Notes: a model not told the origin generated them from the sequence alone. A stretch of 64,000 bases of DNA from an uncultured Acidimicrobiaceae bacterium (GCA_947259095.1 CAMYLA010000017.1:31067-95066); one strand, 5' to 3'. Shown: positions 36,479-47,295, counted from the first letter of the stretch. A program made the numbers and translations.

Positions 36479-37411
36479 TCAGTGTCCGGCCAGCTCGGCC
36501 ACCACCGGGGCGAAGGCCTCGTACTGGTCCTGGCCGACCACGATGTAGCTGAACCCGAACCGATCCCGGCGCCGGCGGAGATCCTCGGCGATCTGCGACG
36601 GTGTGCCGACCAGGGCCAGCGGCGACTCCAGGCCCTGCTCGACGGTCAATCCGACCCCGGCGGCCAACGCCTCGGCGGTTGCCATGCGATCATCGGTCAC
36701 CACCACGAAGAACGTCCTGATCTGCAACTCGATGTCGTCGAAGCGATCCCCAGCCCCGTCCATGACCCACCCGACCTTCTCCTCGTAGCGCTCGGCGGTG
36801 GCATCGACGCCGATGGCCGGGGTGATGGCGCCGGCCGCCAGGTTGGGATTGATGCCGACGATGTCGGCGTGTTGGCCGGCCAACCGGAGGAATCGGGGAC
36901 CGCCGCCACCGATGAGGAACGGCGGGTGGGGCCGCTGGACCGGCTTTGGCGTGGCGTCGAGATCGGTGATCATGTAGTGGTCTCCCCGGTAGCTGAAGCT
37001 GCCTTCCCCGAAGAGGCCCTTGAGCACCTCAACCGCTTCCACCATCCGTTCGATCCGCACCCCGGGTCGGTCGTAGGTCGCGCCGGCCTGTTCGTAGTCG
37101 GAGACCATCCAACCGGCCCCGAGCCCCAGATCCAGGCGGCCGTCGGTCAGCAGATCGAGCGTTGCCGCCTCCTTGGCGAACACGACGGGATGGCGGTAGT
37201 CGTTGCACCACACCAGGCCCCCGACCCGGAGCCGCTCGCTGACGTCGGCCGCCGCCATCAGGGCGATCGTGGGGGCCAGTTGATCGTCGAAGTGATCCGG
37301 CATGGTGACCGAGTCGTAGCCGAGATCGTCGATCTTTTTGATGAGTTCCACCCATTCCCGCCGAGAGGTCGCGGTCTTGGTCTGGACGCCGAATCGGAAC
37401 GGTCTGGTCAT
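36479..37411 (-). CDS. LLM-class F420-type oxidoreductase
   Basis: A 310-residue luciferase-like TIM barrel. The start RFGVQTKTATSRREWVELIKKIDDLGYDSVTMPDH and the blocks GLVWCNDYRHPVVFAKEAATLD, GRLDLGLGAGWM and PHPPFLIGGGGPRFLRLAGQHADIVG fit the actinobacterial F420-dependent subgroup (TIGR03621-like). Such enzymes use F420H2 or FMNH2 for hydride transfer to unknown substrates. No F420-biosynthesis gene is in the window. ATG 37411 is only 15 bases from the ATG of the divergent transporter gene, so one of the two starts, more likely the transporter's, may lie further in. Confidence 0.88.
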   Translation of the reverse strand: MTRPFRFGVQTKTATSRREWVELIKKIDDLGYDSVTMPDHFDDQLAPTIALMAAADVSERLRVGGLVWCNDYRHPVVFAKEAATLDLLTDGRLDLGLGAGWMVSDYEQAGATYDRPGVRIERMVEAVEVLKGLFGEGSFSYRGDHYMITDLDATPKPVQRPHPPFLIGGGGPRFLRLAGQHADIVGINPNLAAGAITPAIGVDATAERYEEKVGWVMDGAGDRFDDIELQIRTFFVVVTDDRMATAEALAAGVGLTVEQGLESPLALVGTPSQIAEDLRRRRDRFGFSYIVVGQDQYEAFAPVVAELAGH

Positions 37412-37426
37412 AGACCGGGCAGCATA

Positions 37427-38422
37427 ATGGCCGTGCCGCCCCCGGTCACCCCTTCTCCGGCGCTGCTACCGTGCCCGACGGTGTGGGTTCTCATCTCACT
37501 GGCCGCGGGCACGTTCCAGACGGCTCGCAACGGGCTGGCCAGGAGCCTGTCCGGCGTGCTTCCGGCCTCGCTGCTGAGCTGGTCCCGCTTCGCCTTCAAC
37601 CTGCCGTTCTCCCTGGCCCTGCTGGCCATCGTGTACCTGCTCGGCCCCACCGGTCCACCGACCCTGTCGGCGCGGTTCTTCGTCCTCGGGTTCATCGGCG
37701 GCATCGGTCAGATCCTGGGCAACGTGGCGTTGATCAACGCCTTCAAGCTCGGCACCTTCGCCCAGGCCATCGTGGTCCACAAGACCGAGGTGGCGCTGGC
37801 CGCCATCACCGGGTTCCTGTTCTTCAGCGAGGTGCCGCCGGTGTTGGGGTGGATCGGCATCCTGATCAGCGCCATCGGGGTTGCGATGATCGGCTATGCC
37901 TCGGCCAGGGCGAAACAGCTCGACCGTCGGGTGGCGGGCGACGATCTCCCGGCCGAGGGTCTCCTGGTGGCAAACAAGGGGACGGGCCTGGCCCTGCTGT
38001 CGGCCGCACTGCTGGTCGTGGCCGGGTTCGGTATCCAGCGGGCCACACTGGAACTGGCAGACCGGAACCCGGCCATCGACGGCCGTTTCGGTCTGGCCGC
38101 CACCACCCTGTTCCACGTCACCTGGATGGAAGTGGTGGTGCTCACCGTGTGGTTGCTGGCCCGGGAGCGGGCGGCGCTGACCAAGGTCCCGGCCCACCTG
38201 CCCCGTCTGGCGGCCATCGGGTTCACCAGCTTCGCCGGCAGCCTCGGCTGGTTCTGGGCCTTCTCCCTCACCCTGGTGGCCTACGTCAAGGCGGTCGGCC
38301 AGATCGAGTCGGTGCTGTCGGTGCTGCTGGCCATCTATGTGTGGAAGGAGCAGCGGACCCGGGATCAGCTGCCCGGGATCGCCCTCACGATCGTGGGAAT
38401 CTTTCTGATCGTGCTCAGCTGA
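37427..38422 (+). CDS. EamA/DMT-type transporter
   Basis: A 331-residue inner-membrane protein with about ten transmembrane helices in two EamA repeats: repeat one from WVLISLAAGTFQTARNGL to IGILISAIGVAMIGYA, repeat two from GLALLSAALLVVAGF to GIALTIVGIFLIVLS, joined by a cytoplasmic loop (ARAKQLDRRVAGDDLPAEG). The drug/metabolite superfamily exports amino acids, nucleotides or drugs; the substrate is unknown. ATG 37427 gives an 18-residue polar leader; GTG 37481 (WVLISLAAG) would start directly at the first helix and leave room for a promoter. Confidence 0.85.
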   Translation: MAVPPPVTPSPALLPCPTVWVLISLAAGTFQTARNGLARSLSGVLPASLLSWSRFAFNLPFSLALLAIVYLLGPTGPPTLSARFFVLGFIGGIGQILGNVALINAFKLGTFAQAIVVHKTEVALAAITGFLFFSEVPPVLGWIGILISAIGVAMIGYASARAKQLDRRVAGDDLPAEGLLVANKGTGLALLSAALLVVAGFGIQRATLELADRNPAIDGRFGLAATTLFHVTWMEVVVLTVWLLARERAALTKVPAHLPRLAAIGFTSFAGSLGWFWAFSLTLVAYVKAVGQIESVLSVLLAIYVWKEQRTRDQLPGIALTIVGIFLIVLS

Positions 38423-38469
38423 CGCGGTCGGACCTGCACCCGGCCGGTCGGAGCAACTAGCTTCTGGCC

Positions 38470-39153
38470 ATGAGCCCGGCACCAGGCACCTCATCGCAAC
38501 GGCCGGCGCAGCCGGCCCCCGAATCCAGCCCGGCGCAGCCGGCCCCCGAATCCAGCCCGGCGCAGCCGGCCCCGGAATCCAGCCCGGCGCAGCCGGCCCC
38601 GGAATCCGGGCCGGCGGAGACCGACCCGGGGTGGGTTCGGCCGACCCACCGGGCACTGGTCGACGCCGGGATCACGGTGATCGGCCACGTGCCGGACGGC
38701 GGACTGAGCAGGCTCATCGCCGGGCTGGAGGCCGACGACCGGTTCGCCGTGGTTCGCCTCACCTCCGAGCAGGAGGGGGTGGCGCTGGTGGCCGGGGCCT
38801 GGCTCGGCGGTGGCCGGGCCGCGCTGCTGATGCAATCGAGCGGGGTCGGGAACTGCATCAACATGTTGAGCCTGCTGGCGACCTGTCGGGTCCCGGGGTT
38901 GCTCCTGGTGACGATGCGGGGCCAGGAAGGTGAGGCCAACCCGTGGCAGTTGCCGATGGGCCGGGCCGCCGGAGATTCGATGGCGCTGATGGGGGTCGAC
39001 GTCCGCCGGGCCACCAGCTCCGACGAGGTGGCCGCAGCGGTGACCCGGGCCTGTGCCGACGGGTTCGCGGCCCGCCGGGCCACCGCGGTGCTGATCGATC
39101 AGCAGGTGATCGGGATCAAGAAGTTCCGGGGCGACGACGGGGCGAAGCCGTGA
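38470..39153 (+). CDS. TPP-dependent decarboxylase, alpha subunit (sulfo-/phosphonopyruvate decarboxylase-like)
   Basis: A 227-residue PYR-type TPP domain like the alpha subunit (ComD) of sulfopyruvate decarboxylase or the N-half of phosphonopyruvate decarboxylase. The first 50 residues are a PAQPAPESS repeat leader and are not part of the fold. The domain starts WVRPTHRALVDAGITVIGHVPDGGL; the activating Glu is in RLTSEQEGVALVAGA (Glu100 or Glu102), and LLMQSSGVGNCINMLSLLA and TMRGQEGEANPWQLPMG follow. It needs the KP-type subunit encoded next, whose GTG overlaps this stop by 4 bases. No phosphonate or sulfonate gene is nearby, so the substrate is open. Confidence 0.82.
   Translation: MSPAPGTSSQRPAQPAPESSPAQPAPESSPAQPAPESSPAQPAPESGPAETDPGWVRPTHRALVDAGITVIGHVPDGGLSRLIAGLEADDRFAVVRLTSEQEGVALVAGAWLGGGRAALLMQSSGVGNCINMLSLLATCRVPGLLLVTMRGQEGEANPWQLPMGRAAGDSMALMGVDVRRATSSDEVAAAVTRACADGFAARRATAVLIDQQVIGIKKFRGDDGAKP
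38503..38610 (+). repeat. In-frame 27-base tandem repeat, four units
   Basis: Four near-identical 27-base units encode PAQPAPESS (last unit PAQPAPESG) at the N-terminus of the decarboxylase alpha subunit. Units are almost identical at the DNA level, with a few C/G changes, pointing to recent expansion. A rigid Pro-rich leader is encoded; it is not part of the TPP fold. Confidence 0.92.
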
Positions 39154-39752
39154 GCGGGGTGCTCGATCGTCGGGCCGTGGTGGCCGAGCTGCTCGACGAT
39201 CGTGACGACCTCCTGGTCGTGGCCGGGCTCGGCGCTCCCAATTGGGATGTGACCGCGGTTGGCGACCACGACCTGAACGTCCCACTGTGGGGTGCGATGG
39301 GAGGGGCGGCCATGGTGGGGTTGGGCCTGGCCATCGCCCGGCCGGAGCGGCCGGTTCTGGTCGTCACCGGTGACGGTGAGCAGTTGATGGGCCTCGGCTC
39401 GTTGTCGACGATCGGCTCGGCCGCCACCGCCAACCTGTCGATCGCGGTGCTGGACAACGAGCGCTACGGCGAGACCGGCATGCAGATCACCAACACCAGC
39501 AACGAAAACGGCACCGGCACCGACCTGGCCGCAGTGGCGATGGCCTGCGGCTTCCCCGCCGCCGTGACGGCCACTTCGCAAGACGAGGTGGCCGGGGCGG
39601 TGCGGCTGTTGCGGTCCGGTGCCGGCCCGGCACTGGCGGTGTTCAAGGTCTCGGACGCGGTGCCGCCTCAGGTGGTTCCCGAACGGGACGGCCCGTCTCT
39701 GGTCGATCGATTCCGGCGGGCGCTCGGCGTCCACGCCATGTCCGGGCCCTGA
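39150..39752 (+). CDS. TPP-dependent decarboxylase, beta subunit
   Basis: A 200-residue PP-type TPP domain like ComE. The cofactor motif is GDGEQLMGLGSLSTIG with its partner Asn in LDNERYGETG (GDG at 74-76, LDNE at 101-104, usual spacing). NVPLWGAMGGAAMVGLGLAIARP precedes it. Together with the alpha subunit it forms the two-chain active site at the dimer interface. GTG overlaps the alpha stop, so the subunits are made in balance. Likely an oxo-acid decarboxylase; sulfopyruvate, phosphonopyruvate or a related 2-oxoacid are candidates. Confidence 0.83.
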   Translation: MSGVLDRRAVVAELLDDRDDLLVVAGLGAPNWDVTAVGDHDLNVPLWGAMGGAAMVGLGLAIARPERPVLVVTGDGEQLMGLGSLSTIGSAATANLSIAVLDNERYGETGMQITNTSNENGTGTDLAAVAMACGFPAAVTATSQDEVAGAVRLLRSGAGPALAVFKVSDAVPPQVVPERDGPSLVDRFRRALGVHAMSGP

Positions 39753-39826
39753 CGGGCGTGCCCTGTGGCCTCAGACGGCCCTCCTCCGGCACCAGACGGT
39801 GCGTTCGGGCGGCCCGAGGCGGTTTG

Positions 39827-39937
39827 TCAGGCGGCCTTCGACGACTTACGTGCGCTCAGCAAAGCGATGAGCAGTGCCAGAAGAATCGTTGCGATGGCAG
39901 CGCTGCCGAGCCGTTTGCGGGTGGCGGGAAGAGACAT
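39827..39937 (-). CDS. 36-residue single-helix membrane peptide
   Basis: A short frame reads MSLPATRKRLGSAA, then a hydrophobic helix (IATILLALLIALLSA, about residues 15-29) and a basic tail RKSSKAA. A TGAGG sequence lies eight bases before the ATG. The charge pattern (basic, helix, basic) and the ribosome-binding site support a real small protein. It lies alone between the decarboxylase and lhr genes, on the opposite strand to both. Function unknown. Confidence 0.5.
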   Translation of the reverse strand: MSLPATRKRLGSAAIATILLALLIALLSARKSSKAA

Positions 39938-40077
39938 GGCATGGACCTCACAGAGTCGAGTGGTCTTGGACGAGTCCGAGGATAGCTGAGCCCGCCGGTC
40001 ATCGAACGACGCCCCGTATCAAAACCGGCGCCCTGCCGGTTCGGTGCGGCCATCGGCCCACCTCGTAGGCTGGACCG

Positions 40078-43000
40078 GTGGCTGATCGGCGTGAAACCGA
40101 TGGAGAGCAGAACCCCCAGCAAGACCTGTTCGACGGGTTCAGTCGGCCGGCCGCAGCGTGGTTTCGGACCACCTTCCCGGCACCGACACCACCCCAGTCC
40201 CAGGGTTGGCCCCGGATCGCCGCCGGCGACAACACCCTGATCCTGGCCCCGACCGGGTCCGGCAAGACGCTCACCGCATTCTTCTGGGGGCTCGATCAGC
40301 TCAGCACCCGGCCGCCCCCGGAGGACAAGAACCGCCGAACCCGCATCCTCTACATCTCGCCCCTGCGGGCCTTGGCGGTCGACGTCGAGAAGAACCTCCG
40401 GGCCCCGCTGCAGGGCGTCCGCCTCGCCGCCGAGCGGTTGGGTGAACCGTTCCACGAACCCCGGGTTGCGCTACGAACCGGCGACACCTCGCCGGAGGAG
40501 CGTCGCCAGCTGGCCCGGGATCCGGCCGATCTGCTGATCACCACCCCCGAGTCGCTGTACCTGATGCTGACCTCCCGGGTTCGCGAAACGCTGGTCGGGG
40601 TGGAGACGGTCATCATCGACGAGATCCACGCCCTGGCCGCCACCAAGCGGGGGGCACATATGGCCATCACCCTGGAACGGCTGGAGCGCATCACCGACAA
40701 TGCCGCCCGAGGAGGCCGTGGCCCCCAGCGGATCGGCTTGTCCGCCACCCAGCGTCCGCTGGAGGAGATCGCCCGGTTCCTCGGCGGGTACGAGACGGTG
40801 CCCGACGAGGCCGGCGGCGCCCCGGCCGGACCGGGCGGGCACCGCCGACCCCGGCCGGTGACCATCGTCGACACCGGCATCTCCAAGCAGCTCGACGTCG
40901 AGGTCATCGTCCCGGTCGAGGACATGAGTCGGCTGGGGGAGGAGATCACTGAAGAACCCGTGTCCGGTCCCGCGGCGGCCGGCCCGGCCCGCCGCAGCAT
41001 CTGGCCGTCGATGCATCCCCGACTGCTGGAGCTGGTTCAGGAGAACCGGTCCACCATCGTGTTCGTCAACGCCCGGCGGCTGGCCGAGCGGTTGGCCACC
41101 AGGCTCAACGAATTGGCCATCGACGGTGAGAACCGGGCCGCCGAGGCCGATGGTCGGTCGGCCGAGCCTGGCCAGGAACTGGTGCTGGCCCACCACGGGT
41201 CGCTCAGCCGGGAGCAACGACTCAACATCGAGGACCAGCTCAAGCAGGGTGTGCTCAAGGGGTTGGTGGCCACCTCCTCGCTGGAGCTCGGCATCGACAT
41301 GGGCGCGGTCGACCTGGTGGTCCAGGTCGAATCACCGGGGGCGGTCAGCAGGGGTCTGCAGCGGGTCGGGCGGGCCGGCCACCAGGTTGGGGCCCCGAGC
41401 CGAGCCAAGTTCTTCCCAAAACACCGGGCCGATCTGGTGGAGGCCGCGGTGGTGGTGGAGCGAATGCACGGCGGCCTCATCGAGGAGACCCACTACCCCC
41501 GAAATCCCCTCGACGTCCTGGCCCAGCAGATCGTCGCCGCCTGCGCCCTCGACGACTGGCCGGTCGACGAGCTGGCCTCGATGATGCGCGGTGCGGCCAA
41601 CTACGCCGACCTGTCGGACGAGGCGTTGACCGCAACCCTGGATCTGCTGGCCGGTCGCTACCCGTCCGACGAGTTCGCCGAGCTGCGGCCCAGGATCATC
41701 TGGGACCGGGTCGAGGGCGTGGTCAGGGGCCGCCCCGGGGCCCAGCGCCTGGCGGTGACCAGCGGTGGGACCATCCCCGACCGGGGCCTGTACGGCGTGT
41801 TCCTCCCCGACGGCACCAGGGTCGGCGAGCTCGACGAGGAGATGGTCTACGAGTCCCGCCCCGGCGAGACCTTCCTGCTCGGTGCCAGTACCTGGCGGAT
41901 CCAGGACATCACCCACGAACGGGTGGTGGTCACCCCGGCGCCGGGCCAGCCGGGCAAGATGCCGTTCTGGCACGGCGACGGGCCCGGCCGGCCGCTGGAA
42001 CTGGGTCGGGCCATGGGGGCCTTCGTCCGAGAGATCAGTGCCGCCGACCGCCCTTCGGCGCTGGCCAGGCTGCGGGAGCGCAACGGCCTCGACGAACTGG
42101 CGGCGGTCAACCTTCTGCAGTTCCTCGACGAGCAGGTCGAGGCCACCGGCCGGGTTCCCGACGATCGCACCATCGTGGTCGAGCGGTTCCGGGACGAGAT
42201 CGGCGACTGGCGGATCTGCGTGCTCAGCCCGTTCGGGGCCCAGGTCCACGCCCCGTGGGGCATGGCCCTCCAGTACCGGCTGGCCGAACAGTGGGGCTGG
42301 GACGTCGAGCTGATGTGGAGCGACGACGGCATCGTGATCCGGTTGCCGGAAGCCGTCGACCAGTTGCCGCTCGACGAATTGCTGGTCGACCCCGATGAGC
42401 TCGACGAGCTGCTGGTCACCCAGTTGCCCCAAACCGCGATGTTCGCCGCCCGGTTCCGGGAGTGTGCGGCCAGGGCGCTGCTGTTGCCCCGCCGCCGGCC
42501 GGACCGCCGGACCCCACTGTGGCAGCAGCGGCAGAAGGCGGCGGACCTGCTGACGGTGGCGGCCAAGTATCCGAGCTTTCCTATCCTGTTGGAGGCGAGC
42601 CGGGAGTGCGTGAACGACGTCTTCGACGTACCGGCGCTCCGCCAGGTCCTGACCGAGCTGCGGAGCCGCAAGATCAAGATGGTCCCGGTCGACACCCCGT
42701 CGGCTTCGCCGTTCGCCCAGTCGCTGCTGTTCGGTTGGATCGCCCAGTACATGTACGAGGGCGACGCCCCGCTGGCCGAGCGGCGGGCCGCCGCCCTGTC
42801 GCTGGACCGGGAGCTGCTGCGGGACCTCCTGGGCGCCGAGGAACTGCGGGAACTGCTGGACCCCGATGTCCTGGCCGACCTGGAAGCCGAGCTGCAGCGG
42901 ACCGCCGAGTCGTGGCGGGCCAAGAACGTCGATCAGGTCGAGGATCTGCTCCGCTGGCTCGGTCCGCTGAGCCGCTCGCAGATCGCCGAGCGGGTCGTCG

Positions 43001-44697
43001 ACATCGACGCCGGCCAGGCCGTCGACCAGTTGCTCGACGAGCGCCGGATCATCCCGGTCGCCAACGTGGCCGGCGGCGCCGAGCTCAACGTCGCTGCGGC
43101 CGAGGACGCCTCCCGGCTGCGCGACGCCCTGGGGTTGGCGCTGCCGCCGGGCCTCCCGGCGGCCTTCACCGAGTCGGTCGACGCACCGCTGCTCGATCTG
43201 GTCTCCCGCTTCGCCAGGACCCATGGTCCGTTCCTGACCCGGGAGGTCTGCCGGGCCCTGGGGGTGGAGCCCCACCGGGCCGTCGAATCACTGGAGGAGC
43301 TGGAGCGCCAGGGCCGTGTGGTCCGGGGCGAGTTCCGGCCGGATGGCATCGAGCGGGAGTGGTGCCACAACGACGTTCTGCGGGTCCTCCGTCGCCGCTC
43401 GTTGGCCGCCCTGCGCAAGGAGGTCGAGCCGGTGGAGCAGGAGGTGCTGGCCCGGTTCGTGCCGTCCTGGCAGCACGTCGGCTCGAAGCTGCGATCGGTC
43501 GACGGCCTGGCCGAGGTCCTCACCACCCTCCAGGGGGCGGCCCTGCCGGCCTCGGCGCTGGAGACCGACATCCTCCCGGCCCGGATCGACGGGTACCAGT
43601 CGGCCGATCTCGACACCCTGTTGACCGCCGGTGAGCTGGTGTGGGTCGGCGGCGGTTCCCTCGGTTCCAACGACGGCCGGGTCCGGCTGGTGTGGCGGGA
43701 CCAGGTCCCGGCGCTGATCCCCGAGCCCGATCCCGACGAGCGACCGGCCGCGCCCATCCACGACGCCCTGCGGGCTCATCTGGCGGCCCGGGGCGCATCT
43801 TTCTGGCCCGAGTTGGTCATGGCGGCCCAGGAGGCGGGCTGCGACTACACCGACCGGGCGGTGCTCACCGCCCTGTGGGACCTGGTCTGGGCCGGGGAGG
43901 TCACCAACGATTCGCTGATCCCGCTGCGGGCCCTGGTGTCGGGGTCGACCCCGAAGAAGCCGAGCGGTCGGACCGGTGGTCGGGCCAGACGGCCGAACAT
44001 GCGGGCCCTGTCCCGGCTGGGTCCGGCATCGGGAACCGGCCGGTGGGCGCTGGTCGACGAGCTGCGAAAGGGTATGGGGATCATCACCCCGACCGAGGCC
44101 GCCACCAGTCGGGCCCTGCAGTTGCTGGAACGGTACGGGGTGTTGACCAGGGAGATGGCGCTGGCCGAGGGGGCAGAGGGTGGCTTCGCCGGTGTCTACC
44201 CCATCCTCAAGGAGATGGAGGATCGGGGGCAGGTTCGTCGGGGCTACTTCGTGACCGGCCTCGGTGCGGCCCAGTTCGCCCTGCCCGGCGCCGTCGATCG
44301 GCTGCGTGACGAACGCCAGGACGCACCGGTCGATGAGCAGCCGCCAATGGTCACCCTGTCGGCGGTCGATCCGGCCCAGCCATACGGGGCGGCCATCCCG
44401 TGGCCCGAGACCGACGGTCGCCCGGCTCGATCCACCGGCGCCTACGTGGTGTTGCGCAACGGTCTGCCCCTGGCCTACTGCCACAAGGGCGGCAGGAGCA
44501 TCACCGTGTTCGACGGGGCGATCGAGGACCAGGACTGGACTGCGGCCCTCACCGCCCTGGTGGCCGACAGGCGGCTGCGCTCGCTGGACATCCAGAAGGT
44601 GAACGGCGATCCTGTCACCGAGCACCCCGAGATCCAGGAGGCGCTGCTCAACGGTGGCTTCAAACCCGGGTACCGGGGCCCGACCTACCGCCGCTGA
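40078..44697 (+). CDS. lhr: Lhr-type ATP-dependent helicase
   Basis: A 1539-residue superfamily 2 helicase, the full length of bacterial Lhr. ILAPTGSGKTLTAF (Walker A at 57-64), DEIH (181-184), GLSATQRPLEEIARFLGG and VGRAGHQVGAPS complete the RecA pair, followed by the Lhr winged-helix/beta-barrel core and the long Lhr C-terminal domain, ending GGFKPGYRGPTYRR. Lhr is a 3'-5' single-stranded-DNA translocase with preference for RNA:DNA hybrids, linked to DNA repair in mycobacteria. GTG 40078 precedes ADRRETDG. The region about 240-305 holds a small unconserved insertion (GAPAGPGGHRR, GPAAAGPARR). Confidence 0.95.
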   Translation: MADRRETDGEQNPQQDLFDGFSRPAAAWFRTTFPAPTPPQSQGWPRIAAGDNTLILAPTGSGKTLTAFFWGLDQLSTRPPPEDKNRRTRILYISPLRALAVDVEKNLRAPLQGVRLAAERLGEPFHEPRVALRTGDTSPEERRQLARDPADLLITTPESLYLMLTSRVRETLVGVETVIIDEIHALAATKRGAHMAITLERLERITDNAARGGRGPQRIGLSATQRPLEEIARFLGGYETVPDEAGGAPAGPGGHRRPRPVTIVDTGISKQLDVEVIVPVEDMSRLGEEITEEPVSGPAAAGPARRSIWPSMHPRLLELVQENRSTIVFVNARRLAERLATRLNELAIDGENRAAEADGRSAEPGQELVLAHHGSLSREQRLNIEDQLKQGVLKGLVATSSLELGIDMGAVDLVVQVESPGAVSRGLQRVGRAGHQVGAPSRAKFFPKHRADLVEAAVVVERMHGGLIEETHYPRNPLDVLAQQIVAACALDDWPVDELASMMRGAANYADLSDEALTATLDLLAGRYPSDEFAELRPRIIWDRVEGVVRGRPGAQRLAVTSGGTIPDRGLYGVFLPDGTRVGELDEEMVYESRPGETFLLGASTWRIQDITHERVVVTPAPGQPGKMPFWHGDGPGRPLELGRAMGAFVREISAADRPSALARLRERNGLDELAAVNLLQFLDEQVEATGRVPDDRTIVVERFRDEIGDWRICVLSPFGAQVHAPWGMALQYRLAEQWGWDVELMWSDDGIVIRLPEAVDQLPLDELLVDPDELDELLVTQLPQTAMFAARFRECAARALLLPRRRPDRRTPLWQQRQKAADLLTVAAKYPSFPILLEASRECVNDVFDVPALRQVLTELRSRKIKMVPVDTPSASPFAQSLLFGWIAQYMYEGDAPLAERRAAALSLDRELLRDLLGAEELRELLDPDVLADLEAELQRTAESWRAKNVDQVEDLLRWLGPLSRSQIAERVVDIDAGQAVDQLLDERRIIPVANVAGGAELNVAAAEDASRLRDALGLALPPGLPAAFTESVDAPLLDLVSRFARTHGPFLTREVCRALGVEPHRAVESLEELERQGRVVRGEFRPDGIEREWCHNDVLRVLRRRSLAALRKEVEPVEQEVLARFVPSWQHVGSKLRSVDGLAEVLTTLQGAALPASALETDILPARIDGYQSADLDTLLTAGELVWVGGGSLGSNDGRVRLVWRDQVPALIPEPDPDERPAAPIHDALRAHLAARGASFWPELVMAAQEAGCDYTDRAVLTALWDLVWAGEVTNDSLIPLRALVSGSTPKKPSGRTGGRARRPNMRALSRLGPASGTGRWALVDELRKGMGIITPTEAATSRALQLLERYGVLTREMALAEGAEGGFAGVYPILKEMEDRGQVRRGYFVTGLGAAQFALPGAVDRLRDERQDAPVDEQPPMVTLSAVDPAQPYGAAIPWPETDGRPARSTGAYVVLRNGLPLAYCHKGGRSITVFDGAIEDQDWTAALTALVADRRLRSLDIQKVNGDPVTEHPEIQEALLNGGFKPGYRGPTYRR

Positions 44698-44824
44698 CCG
44701 GTGTCGACCCCCGTCGAACCGGGATCAGCCGGCGCTTCTGGTCAGCCGAGCGGCCCGAAACGACTGGACGGCGGCGATCAGCAGCCCCCCGCAGGCCACG
44801 ATGTTTGGCCTCCGTCGGCTCGCA

Positions 44825-45163
44825 CTACTCGCTGAACGAGACCAGGATCGCCGCGTTGGCGATCACCATCAGGTCGCTTCCGTTCGGGGCGGCAACGTCG
44901 AGCCCGCCTGCGGTCGGCGAGACGGTGACCGTGCCGTATGGCACCTGGGCCTTGATGCGATCGTGGTCGATATGGTCTGGCTCGCCGACTGCGATCACCA
45001 CCTCCACGTGCATGTCGTCCCGGGACTTCCCGGCGGCGTGGAAGAAGTTCAGGCTGCTGTGGCGCAGCGCATCGGAAACCGCCCGCTCGGCGGCCTTGGT
45101 GTAGTCGCCGCCGTGGACGTCGACCCCCATGCCCATCTCGGTGATCCATCGAACCAATGCCAT
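44825..45163 (-). CDS. Lin0512 family protein
   Basis: A 112-residue protein similar to the Lin0512 conserved hypothetical family (TIGR02058): WITEMGMGVDVHGGDYTKAAERAVSDALRHSS near the start, then MHVEVVIAVGEPDHIDHDRIKAQVPYG and a C-terminal VIANAAILV. The alternating hydrophobic pattern suggests a ferredoxin-like alpha/beta fold. No biochemical function is known. ATG 45163 gives the family length; the longer frame is shadow. It lies convergent with lhr and downstream of the GFA gene. Confidence 0.78.
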   Translation of the reverse strand: MALVRWITEMGMGVDVHGGDYTKAAERAVSDALRHSSLNFFHAAGKSRDDMHVEVVIAVGEPDHIDHDRIKAQVPYGTVTVSPTAGGLDVAAPNGSDLMVIANAAILVSFSE

Positions 45164-45277
45164 GGTCCAGCACCGTACTCTGCGGCCTCGACGCCCGGCG
45201 ATCCGGCGATCCGAGCGGCCGGGGGACCGAGCGGCCGGGGCCGGGTTGTGGCCATGCCGCCGGCCGGCCACTCCCCG

Positions 45278-45705
45278 CTATGGCTCGGGGCGGTCGGCGG
45301 GGTGGGCCTCGTCCACCGGCTGGGCCTGGTGGTAGTCGCCGTGCTGGTCCATGAACAGGGCGGTGTCGGTTCGAAGCCCGGTGGGAGGATCGATCGAGCC
45401 GGCGGTGATCGACAGGTGCCACGGCCGCTCGGCGGTGCGCCAGAACAGGCTCGAGCCGCAGGTGCCACAGAAGCCGTACTGGACGTCGGGGGCCGACTCG
45501 TACCAGGTCAGGGTGTCGGTGGTGAGGAAGGTGAGATCGGCGATGTCGGCTGCGGTGGCGGCCATGTGATGGCCGCTGAACCGGCGGCATGGTTCGCAGT
45601 GACAGTCCGACACCGGCCGCATCGGACCGGTGGACCGCCAGCGGACGCCACCGCACTGGCAGCCACCGTCGTAGCGGCGGTCACCGGCGGCCGACCCGTC
45701 CGCGG

Positions 45706-45709
<4 letters not shown>
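45278..45709 (-). CDS. GFA domain (glutathione-dependent formaldehyde-activating-like) protein
   Basis: A 143-residue zinc protein of the GFA/CENP-V family. Metal ligands are visible as CQC (about residues 16-18), DCHCEPC (about 33-39) and FCGTC (about 74-78), with [11 protein letters not shown] and [19 protein letters not shown] typical of the fold. Glutathione-dependent activity is known for only a few members, and most have unknown substrates. I place the start at TTG 45709, which overlaps the pgi stop (TTGA) and gives the right length; no ATG or GTG is available between it and the conserved core. Confidence 0.82.

Positions 45710-47295
<1,586 letters not shown>

Noticed and set aside
38503..38610. 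CRISPR-like 27-base repeats
   Set aside because: They are directly joined without spacers and encode PAQPAPESS in frame.
41332..43275. A 647-codon minus-strand frame inside lhr
   Set aside because: It is antisense to a conserved helicase and has Pro/Arg/Gln/Gly-rich composition without domains.
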